A stretch of DNA of 64,000 nucleotides from Sarcocystis neurona (taxonomy: Eukaryota; Apicomplexa; Conoidasida; Eucoccidiorida; Sarcocystidae): positions 3,979,373 to 4,043,372 of the forward strand of contig KL647290.1 in NCBI GenBank assembly GCA_000727475.1. The letters are read 5' to 3'. The first letter of the stretch is position 1, and the number at the start of each line of letters is the position of its first letter. The notes beneath the pieces were generated by a model, which saw nothing but the letters and a program-made list of their open reading frames with translations, ran no database searches and was not told where the DNA came from. Below are positions 49,157-60,300 of the stretch, in pieces. The translations under genes were made by a program, and so were the position numbers.

Positions 49157-50690
49157 CTGGTGTATACCAAAGAAATACTCGAAGACGATTTAGTGGCATC
49201 ACGTTTAAGAGAAAAGACTTAGACAGAGATGTCTTCCGTAGTCACTTTTCGCATGTGTGTGGATATCCTTTTTGACGTCCTTTTCTTGCCATCCCAGATG
49301 CTGCGTGTGCATACTTGTATGTACAGACCCACGTGTAAGCATGTATTCGATGTGTGTCTCGTTGTTTCGTTTGTCAGTGCCTATTAAGTGCATGATGCGC
49401 GATGCCGTGTGGCACGCACACCACCTTCATCTGTATACGTGGGACGCAGCGAATATCTTCTAGTGTTCCATGCAGCTCCAGTTGTGTTGCGCGTCTTTTT
49501 TATTTTCTTGAGCGCGCAACCGGCTATCCTTCAGGTGAATACATAGTTGAAATTTTAAGTGGTACTCGAAACAAAGATTTCTCTCCGCCGCCTTACAGGT
49601 CTCGAGAAAGAAGAATGCAGCGCGTTACCTCAGAAGTGCAACCGGATTAACTTCTCGGGTGGAGTCGTCAATTACACTGTGACCATATATAGTATATGTG
49701 TGCCTGTACATGTTCTCCCGTATATACGTGCATAGATTCATATATCTGGATGATTCTACGTGTGCGTTTGTCCGATTGTACACAAGAGTGTCTACGTGTA
49801 AGCTTCGTGGGACTGAACGCATCTGTTACTGCTTTTTTCTCTACACAGTTGCGTTCTACCGTGTACATCCACCCGGTTGCAGAGTGCTTCCTGAGGCGCC
49901 CACGGGTGGGGCCTTGAGTTCCTTAGATATCTTTGTTCTTCGCACCCGCCCTTATACATTGCACCTGGCGAATTGACGAGCTTCCAGGGTGCTTCAAATT
50001 GAGTACGCGAAAGACAAAGCATTCTTGGCGAAGAAGACAAACAGCAGCATTGACCCGTGTGTGTATGTGAAGATAACTTTTGTGAGAAGTGTTTTTCTCC
50101 CTGCCCGCCGCTCTATGTGCGCGCGCCCGAATACGGATTCTCGCCATCCCGGAGAGTCTCCAACATCTCTGCGTACACCGTTGTGCGTCGTGTGTTGCAG
50201 TCAATTTTTTGCGTCTCTCTTCTGGAAACTTTCCCTAGCAGACGCCGGGGACGCAAATAGAAGAATTCCTGCGTGTGTGTGTGTACACGAGTTTTGACCT
50301 TCCCCCACGTCTAGAACTCGTCAACAACAATACACTCAGGTAGACATGAGTGTACCAGTCTCCTCTGGGCGGGAAAGATACACCTGTGTGTGTCTCCGCA
50401 TATCCCTGACAGTTCCGCATTTGCGTAGATTCTCTATATGTCTGTGAGCCGTTGTCTGCGTGGCGCGCATTTCTGCGTTATCCGTGAGGCGGTATATACG
50501 ACGAGCGCGCTTTTTTTGCGTGTCCCTGTGTTCATGTGGTGAAGTTTCTGCAGGAAGCGAAAGTGGCAACAACAATCTGTATAGATACCGTAGCATGTTC
50601 TACGCCGGCACCCCTGCGGCAACCCGGCTCTCTTTGGAGCTGCCGTAGCATTATGTTTGCGTCTTGGACTACGCGTTCTGTCGCTGTCCT
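49157..50690. other. Competing exon candidates, strand unresolved
   Basis: On the plus strand, a CTTACAG acceptor near 49600 opens LEKEECSALPQKCNRINFSG followed by VVNYTVTI. Near 49992-50079, IEYAKDKAFLAKKTNSSIDP then CVYVKITF ends at a GTGAGA donor. A GTTGCAG acceptor near 50210 leads to SIFCVSLLETFPSRRRGRK and a stop. The order loosely recalls a C2 domain, but one junction is out of phase. I keep this as a note, not a gene. Confidence 0.25.
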
Positions 50691-51045
50691 TTCTGCAGCG
50701 GAACTTCACCGAATGAGCAGCAGCAGCAGCAGTGCAGGGCGCTGCTGTTGTGTGTCTTTGTGTCTCTCTTCCGTCTGCGCGTTTAAACTATTTCTTCTCT
50801 TTCTCTTCTCCGTGAGGTTTGTTCCATTCTTCTTTCTTTCGCCTTTGCTTCTGGCTTCTTGCCCTGCCCTCTGGACCCACGTCTTCATTTGTGGTCCTGC
50901 ATCTTCTCGGTCCTCCCTTCGTCTGCCTTACCCTCCGTCTGGCTGCTTTCGCCTTTTCTTCTCCCTTTTCTTCTGCTTCTTCTTCTTGTGCTTCTTCTGC
51001 TTCCTTGGCTCGGTGCTGCTCGCTGTCGTCTTCGTCGTCAGGAGA
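50691..51045 (+). promoter_or_regulatory. Pyrimidine-rich 5' leader of ARO
   Basis: Immediately upstream of the ARO ATG the plus strand is a long C/T-rich tract (TTCTTTCTTTCGCC-like) ending GTCAGGAGAATGG. It probably forms the 5' untranslated region and proximal promoter. No TATA box is evident, and I can name no factor site. Confidence 0.4.
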
Positions 51046-51282
51046 ATGGGGAACCAGTGCTGCGCCGGCCGCGACGTAAGCTACGCGTTTCCTGCTCAAA
51101 CACGCCCACTCGTGCCAAACGTGTGTATCTACGTATTCATATACCAGAAAGATATACCTTGATATCTGCATTTATATGTAAAGGAGATATACATGTAGAT
51201 TTGTATTTAGACAAGTATGTGTAGGACATATATATATATATGTGGAAATGTCAGTACTCTACAGTGTGCTAGGGACCCCATC

Positions 51283-51313
<31 letters not shown>

Positions 51314-54300
51314 TAGATGGATGCAGACACATGTGGATATCGATACTATATACGGTGTCCGAATGATCCAGTCGCGTATATGTCTCCGGTAGCGAATAGA
51401 GAGGGTTGTACAGGTGTGCTTGCACAGATGTATAGACTGACACAGTATGTACATGTATATCTCTCTCTGACTCTGTCCGCCTTTCTGTGTGGGTGTAAAT
51501 TCTAGACAGTATTCGAGGGAACTGGTCAATAACATACATACATACGTACGCGCCCATAGGTACACGGGTATCATACGTACATAGGGACTGAAGCGTACAT
51601 GTATATGAATGTATATGTATGGAAGAGGTTCCTACGTGAGGCGCACAAACACATATATGCAAGTACGTTTGCGCATCCTGATTATAATAGAAATTTACGC
51701 GTATCTCTATGTCTGTAGCGATACAGGCCTGCAACACTGTGCAGTATTCATATATATATATATATATGGCCAGTAAGCATTTGCGTATCTTTTCCTGGGC
51801 GTGGTGTTCGTGAGGAATGATGGACAGGCGCTCAGCAGGTATAGGGAAGATAGATATATCGACGACATGCTGTACAAAGACGCACGCGCACGAAGGTACA
51901 CCGAGAGAGAAAAACTCGGCGAGACACGTAGGCCGGTATTGGTAGACATGTCTACATGTACTTATCACTCGCAACAGGTGCATCTGTTGAAGCCTACGCT
52001 GAACCGAAGAACCGCGCGCCGTCTATTAAGTAGTTAGAATTTTTGGGGACATACACGCAAATGCACGCACACACACGTACACGTACGCACGTACACGTAC
52101 ACACGTACACACACACACACATGTGTACCCATCGCACGTGACGCCTATAATATACATATATACATATATGTCAGTATATGTGTGTACAGTACGCCTTCTT
52201 GTAATCGAGCGAACGGGTGCATCCGTATGACAAGCACTCGAGCGATCGAGATTCAATAGAGGGATTCTGTTGCTGCTGCTTTTGCTGCTCCTTTTGCCGC
52301 TGCTGCTGTTGCTGCTGTTGGTGGTGTTGCTGTTGATGCTGCTGCTGTTGGTGCTGCTGCTGGTGTTGATGCTGCTGTTGGTGGTGTTGCTGTTGATGCT
52401 GCTGCTGTTGGTGCTGTTGCTGGTGTTGCTGCTGCTGTTGGTGGTGTTGCTGTTGATGCTGCTGCTGTTGGTGCTGTTGCTGTTGATGCTGCTGGGTGTT
52501 NNNNNNNNNNNNNNNNNNNNNNNNNNNNNNNNNNNNNNNNNNNNNNNNNNNNNNNNNNNNNNNNNNNNNNNNNNNNNNNNNNNNNNNNNNNNNNNNNNNN
52601 NNNNNNNNNNNNNNNNNNNNNNNNNNNNNNNNNNNNNNNNNNNNNNNNNNNNNNNNNNNNNNNNNNNNNNNNNNNNNNNNNNNNNNNNNNNNNNNNNNNN
52701 NNNNNNNNNNNNNNNNNNNNNNNNNNNNNNNNNNNNNNNNNNNNNNNNNNNNNNNNNNNNNNNNNNNNNNNNNNNNNNNNNNNNNNNNNNNNNNNNNNNN
52801 NNNNNNNNNNNNNNNNNNNNNNNNNNNNNNNNNNNNNNNNNNNNNNNNNNNNNNNNNNNNNNNNNNNNNNNNNNNNNNNNNNNNNNNNNNNNNNNNNNNN
52901 NNNNNNNNNNNNNNNNNNNNNNNNNNNNNNNNNNNNNNNNNNNNNNNNNNNNNNNNNNNNNNNNNNNNNNNNNNNNNNNNNNNTTGCTGTTGATGCTGCT
53001 GCTGTTGGTGCTGTTGCTGGTGTTGCTGCTGCTGTTGGTGGTGTTGCTGTTGATGCTGCTGCTGTTGGTGCTGTTGCTGTTGATGCTGCTGGTGTTGATG
53101 CTGTTGCTGTTGATGCTGCTGGTGTTGCTGCTGTTGCTGTTAATGCTGCCGGTGTTGCTGCTGTTGCTGTTGGCGCTGCCGCTGCTGGGACTGCCGCGTA
53201 TGGACTAACAGACCGCATACAAACGCAAGGCACAGGAAAACGGATATGGCAGTCGCGGCTCCTTCCGTCACATGCTTTCCTTTGGAGCAGGTAAAGTCCC
53301 CAGCGTTGTCCTCGTGTACTGGCGTGCGGACTGCAGATGCGCAATAGCGACAGATATGTGCATCTTTCTTTACGGTGTGTCTCCGCACATAGCGGTATTT
53401 TTACCCACATATATTTGGAGAGCTAGCTAGCGACATACATATGCGTGTCTGGAGGTACATAATTCCATGTAGGTATACCTGGGCGCATTCTCGTACATAT
53501 ACATCTATACAAACAGACACATATACAGTTGCACACATACGTATATGCGTGTACCTGTATACAGAAACGTTGACGTAGAGACGCTGGTAGCTGCGTATGG
53601 ACACATCATTGCTCACTCAACAGGGCTAGAAACAGATATCCTACCTACGTAGTCTCTCGTAGTCTCTCTCTCTATATATATTTATATGCACACGTAGATG
53701 TACATGTATCTACGCGTGTGTACAGGCATACATATCAAGCCGGTCATATGCGTACGACTGCTGGGGATGAAGCAGGTGGACATATCTTGGTGTATGTGTG
53801 TGAATTGCTGCTAGTCATGCAAATATAAACGGTCCTGAGAAGACACTCTGTTTTTGTGGACTGCGCCGTCAATGTTGGCGTGCATGTCTGTCGTATTTCT
53901 GTGTTCTTCTCTCGCTCTGTCTCGCTACAAGCATGTCTGTATTGAAATCTCTGCATGCGTGTAGACATGTGGAGACGCGTGCGTGTCTCTCCGTGTACTT
54001 GCGTTCCCTATGAGTATGAAGCTCATGGCAGAGGCTTCCTCTGTGCGACTTCAAGTACTTGTACATATATATATATATATATGTACGCGTGCGTACACAT
54101 ATAAATCTATGACTCACTCTCTCTCCCCCTCCATATATATATATATATATGCGTCCATACGTGCGGTCCATATATATATATATAGAGAGAGAGAGAGAGG
54201 GCGAGCGAGACAGAGATGCACGAGTGTCATTACATTATGTGTGTATTTTTGACTGCTGCAGAGAGAGATGCCCGAGTGTCATTACGTTGTATGTGTATTT

Positions 54301-57300
54301 TTGACTGCTGCAATATATAGGTTTAGGTGTGTCCTGACATTCGTCCTCGCAGTGGTTTGTAGGTATCCTTACGACGTACATGCCTGCAGGCCCGCCTATG
54401 GAGATGGATGTGTTTGTATCTGTGCGCTTGCTAATCTATATAGACAGGCACACCGCCGTGGCGATGTCATAGGCGTAGCACACGTACTTGCGTCTGTTTG
54501 TGTGGAGGTGCTGCTGATTATGACGGAAAACTGATCGAAAATGATTGTTCATGTGAGTGGGTGGGCTTCTTCCTAGTAGGTGACGACGTCGTACGATTCG
54601 ACCGCGCGTATGACAACAACGACATTCCCGAATTTGTGCGTCTCTGCAACTCCACTTGTGAAGTAAGGCAGCCACCATTCACAACGGCAGCAGCAGCGCA
54701 ACGGGAGCAGCAACAGCAGTCTCACGAAAAGCAGCAGCGACACCAGCAGGAGCGACAGCAGCAGCGGCAGCGATACACCACCCACAGCCACAGCAGCAAT
54801 GCAACAGTAGTCTCAGCAGCAGCAGCAGCAACAGCCTGAGCGACAGCAGCAGCAGCAAGACACCATCCACAGCGGACCCAGCAGCAGGAGCAACTGCCGC
54901 AGGTGCAACAGCAAGAGCAGCAGTAGCGCGACGTCAACCGCAGCAAGAGCAGTCGCAGCAGCAACTGCAGTGGCAGCAGTGGGGCAAGCGCGACGACAGC
55001 GGTAACGGTCTCAGCAGCAGCAGAAGCAGCAGTAAGAGCAACACCACGAGGAGGAGCAACAACAGCAGTAGCAGCAGCAACAGCAGTAGCAGCAGCAACA
55101 GCAGTAGCAGCAGCACCAGCAACAGCAGTAGCAGCAGCACTAGCAACCGTGCATGCGACAACAAGACCAGCAGTTATAGCAACAGCAGCACCGGCCACGG
55201 GACTAGTAGCAAGGCCAGCAGCAGAAACAGCGGTAGAGCAGAAGCATATTCGTAGCCGCTACAGCACAACGAGGTGGAAGAAGCTCTGTCTTTCCTTCTT
55301 CAAGGAGGAAGTCGTCAAGAAGAGCAGGTATTTTCTCCGATATGAATGTTCGTTCCTCTCCCTCTGTCTGTGTCTTTCTGCGCCTTTGAAACTAGATCGA
55401 AAAACTCGAGGAACGCATGCATCCGTGGGCGGCGGATCCCGAGACCATCGGCGCCCTCGCTGCCACACAGCTCGCAATCTTCGCTTCACGAGAACGTGGG
55501 TGCTGGTGCTGCTGCTACTGCCAGTCCTTTCTCGGCAGTACAGCGGCTGCAGCAGTTGACTCGCAGAAGGGGAGGATACAGTTGCAGTGTGCACGTGCTG
55601 CTGCTGCTCTTGTCTGTTGTTGCTGGTGACCGTGGAAGAGAGGCGACTCTTGGTGCCTCTTTGCACTTCCCTGTTGCTTTTAACTTCCTGTTTTTGTTGT
55701 CTCAGTTTGACGGGAAAACTCGACTTTGGTGGCTGCTCGGCTCTGCTCTCGGTGTGTGTCTGTGCGGCTAGGACGCATGCCCTCATGTCTTTCGGTCTCT
55801 CTGCAGGTAGAATGCGGGTACATACCTCATGGTGTTGTTGCGCGTGCAGACACGCGGACGGGCAGACACACATGCAACGACCTGTGAATACGTGTTTCTT
55901 TTTTTCGTACACGCTGCGTCGCCCAACTGTATTTATCAATCTACGTGTAGCTCTACATATTAAATTTATACGTGTGTGTAGATATAAACTTGTATGTGTA
56001 TCTATACGTATTTTTACTTCCGTGTATCTATGTGTATATGTCAGCATCTATTTATATATATTTGTATATATGTGTATCCCTATATCTGTCTATATAAATA
56101 TATATATACATCTGTATTTCTCTTTCCGTATATGTATGTGTATATGTCAGCATCTATTTATATATATATATATATATGTATCCCTATATCTGTCTATGTA
56201 TATGTATATACATATATACCTGTATTTCTCTTTCCGTATATCTATGTGTATGCGTCAGCGGCAGCATCTGTTTATATATACATATATGTGTATCCCTATA
56301 TCTGTCTATATATATGTATATGTAATATGTATATCTCTGTACATCTTTATTTATTTTTTCTACGAGTGTGCGCATGCGTATTCGTATGCATATCCACTGA
56401 CGTGGAATTCGAAATATGTCCTGGCGCCCATTTCGTAGAGAGGTGCGGCTGCCGATCGTGAGCTGCTGCCGATCGCGGTTTGCGACCGACCGTGGTCTGC
56501 TGTCGACCGTGGGCTGCCGTCGACCATGTGGGCCGCTGCCGACCGCTTGGGCTGCTGCCGACCGCTTGGGCTGCTGTCGACCGTGGGCTGCCGTCGACCA
56601 TGTGGGCCGCTGCCGACCGCCTGGGCTGCTGCCGACCGCTTGGGCTGCTGCCGCCCATGTGGGCTGCTGCCGCCCATGTGGGCTGCTGCCGCTCGTGTGG
56701 GCTGCTGCCGCTCGTGGGCTGCTGCGCGCCCGAGGTGAGATGCTGCACCGTGTTGCTGCAACTCTGTAATGTTTTTGACGCGACCACGCGTGCTGCAGAG
56801 GAGCCGCATCTGAAGGACGACATTCGGGAAGCAGGAGGCATAGAGGCACTCGTCAAGTTGCTCGCATCAAAGGTGCGCTGCCTGCTGCGCAGTTCCGTCT
56901 ACACAGATGCCTGCGTGTATCCGCGTGTGTCTTTGTTAAGCCGCCGACGTACAACCACCCCGGCTATCTGTTTATAGTTGGTGTGGACACTGAAATTTCC
57001 CACACACGCGTGCATGTGTTTCTCTGGCTTCTTGGTGGCCTGTGACAACAGAGAATATTAGCGTTCGTATATACGCGTGTTGATCCGGCAGCTTGCTGAC
57101 ACTGCGCTCGGACAAATCTATGCGTACATGACTTCAGTTAGGTATCACGAAATATACGTCCCGACGTCTCTCTCCCTACGTATACATATATATATGCTGG
57201 CATCCATCTCATTCATTTTACCTGGGGAAGCACGTGCGCGAGAGCGTGCCTCTGCGTGTTGTGGGAAGCCACGGGTTGCTGCGTCCGCGGCGTCTCTGCT

Positions 57301-60300
57301 GAGATCTCCGCCTTTTCTTCGGCGTGTGTACTCGTTACAAGGGGTCCTATTCAAGTATGTAACCTCCTCACTCTGTGTCTAGACGCGGCTGTTTTTTTAG
57401 AAGCTTGGCATACGTGCGGACGGGTTTCGCACAGTTCACTTGGAAGTGTTGTGTGCAAAGAAAATGGATAGATCTGTCTGCGTGGCTACACGATGTCGGT
57501 GGAGGCCGACGGCACCAGGAGCGAACCTGCATGTGTATCCACAGGCGGGGTACGTTCGAGCACGTATGCCAACACGCACACACGCGTCTGTCCAGATACG
57601 TATGTTTCGTCGTTGTATCTTCTTCCGTGCGTTCGTATGTGTAGGAGTAGAGTTTGTCTCTGTATGCCTCTGTATAGTCTTCTGTGTGACTAGTGCTGCT
57701 GGTTTGGCGGGCGTCGGCAGTGGCGCGTGCACATATATACAGATACCTGCAAGTTGTCTTTTCCGATATGGATGAGTCTGGTTTGTCTATAATATGTGTA
57801 TAGCGTTCTTCACATGTATGAGTGAAGTTTCCTTTGCATGTATATGGAATCGGCACTGCGGCAGGTCTGCACGTATAGTCACGTGGACACAGACTGGCTT
57901 GTGCTCAGAGGGACGGACGTGGGCAAGACGGATTTATTTGCCCGCCCCCTCCTCAGTGAGAAGAAGAGTTGCTTGTTGCCTGACGCGTCTGCGTAGGCGT
58001 GGCTGCGTCTGCCTCTCTGTGTCTCCCGGGTTCTACAGGAAAGAAGCAGTACCATTGTTGCTTCACGAATTCCATATGTATATATATGTATTGCTTCACG
58101 AGTTATAGAGAAGGGGAAGAAACGTGCTTTGCGTGTATTGTGCCCCCTTTTTGTGTACACGTATACCTGTGCGTGGGTGATACACGGGTTCACACATATA
58201 TATATATATATATACATACATCAATATATACGTACATGTGTATTAATGTATATGTGTATATGTGGCCATATATATGTACATGCACACATACACACGTGCG
58301 GGTGGGTGTATAGATGTGGACGTGCAGCTACAGAGGTTAGGAAGAAAAAAGTGGCGGATGACCGAGCAGCACACTGAGAAATAACACGTGTATATTATTG
58401 CACGTAGAGAGCTGTAAGCGACACGCTAGCGGTTTCCCTCTAGCAGTCCATCGTTTCTTTCGTAGAGAGTGTCCTGCATGTGCGGTGTACGTACACCGCA
58501 CAAAGTTGCTCTAGTCGCCACGGGGAAGGCAGGGACTGCGTGGAGCAGACTTCGGACAGCTACGCGTTTCTTTTGGCAGGCAGCGAGCGTCAGTTCCTTG
58601 GCGTCTTTGCTTCGTCCCGTGCGACTGCTCTCTGTGTCTTCTGTCTTCCTCTGCTGCTTGCTGCCCTGCTTTCGTTTTTGAATGCACCTGCTTTATTTCT
58701 CTCTGTCTGTCCGTTCCTGTCTGCCACTCCGGGCGACTATCGCAGGCAACCGCCTGAGACCGTGGTGTAGATCCAGTCTCCCCGTCTCCCGGTAGAGCAT
58801 ACGTTCAAGCATTTATGTATATATATACATGTGTATGTAATGTGTGTACGTGGGTCACGTGGTGGCCCTTCTCTGTAGTCTGTACTCATCAAGTTGTATG
58901 CATACAAAACATATATATACGTACGGAGCCGTACACATGTCCACACACATGTTTATGTATCCATATATTTATACAGATGTCTACACACCTATATACATAT
59001 ATATACGTATGCAGTTCCCGGTGATTATTTGCGCACGTCTCCGTTTACGAACATGCGTTTAAAGACTCGTGTATCCGCATGTTTAATGCCTTGCTGAGGT
59101 GCGGCGTGCGTGCAAGTTTAATTGGCCATGGATACAGACGCAACCATGTGCACAGATGAAGACAGAGATAGCGAGGGATGCAGATTACTCCTCGTAAATA
59201 TGTATGCGTATATATATGCGTCTAATTACATGCGGGTGTGTATCACCACTGGGTGGGAGAGAGATGACTACAACCCGCACTTTGTACATGCACACATACG
59301 TGTGTGTATCTGTGTGCAACGCATGCACATGTATATGTATATATATGTATCTATGCACAGACATCTTCTCACATATACATATACGTGTATGTAGGTGTGT
59401 CTACGTGTATCGAGAAGAACGGTAGAGGAATAACGCATGCGGGAAAATCAACGTGTCGACGTGCGTGTATACAGGGAGGGACACACCCGTCAGTAGTTGC
59501 GCGAGCTTGCGTGGCTGGGTGTTATATTTTCCCTTAGCTTGCTGTTTGCATGCGAGGCGTTTGCAGGAGCTCGATCGCAAGCATGCAGCCGTCGTCGCCC
59601 TCTCTTTTCTCTCAGTCGACAGTAAGTGAAGTTCCTTTTCGAAAAATTTGTCTACTCAGGAAGCAACGCCCGCCCGCCTGTTCCCCCGCGCGTCTCGCGC
59701 CACACCTACAGCAACTGTATTCGATGAATGCATAGGTATATCGGTATATTAAAATGAAGAATATACATATATTTAAATTTATGGGTAGCTGCGTATATGT
59801 GTACGTACATACATGTATGTCTGTAAATAAATTTATACAGTATATATATATATATATATATGTACATATGTTGGTAGGTAACTGCATATGGGTGTATATA
59901 TATATATATGTATATGTAGGTGTGTCTGTATATCAATATATACAATATATATATATGTAGAGAGAGAGAGAAAGATAGATAGGTAGATATGTAGGCAGCT
60001 GTATACACGTGTTTAGCTCTGCAGACAATTATGTACCGATTCACTTACACATCTATCTAGATGTTACCAGCATGTAGAGAGGATGTGCTGCTGCTGTTGA
60101 TGCGCGCGGTGCGTATATGCGGCTGCTGGAGACGCTGCACGCGTGCGCACGTCCGTCTCCCACGTTATTCAAGGACCGCAGGAAATGCAAATCATAGAGC
60201 AGGAGAAAACAGGTGAATCCATGTCTCGTCACGCTCTTGACGCAGTCACCCGGGGTTGTGACCACCCGTTATTTTCTCCGTCACACTCCCATCGACCCAC

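Noticed and set aside
50536..51162. Plus ORF of 208 codons running into the ARO ATG
   Set aside because: It is the C/T-rich leader read as Phe/Leu/Ser. The conserved MGNQCC start lies inside it, and acylation needs Met-Gly at the N-terminus.
52253..53410. Minus ORF of 385 codons crossing the N gap
   Set aside because: It runs through unknown bases and a VNTR. The frame cannot be verified and the region is an ARO intron.
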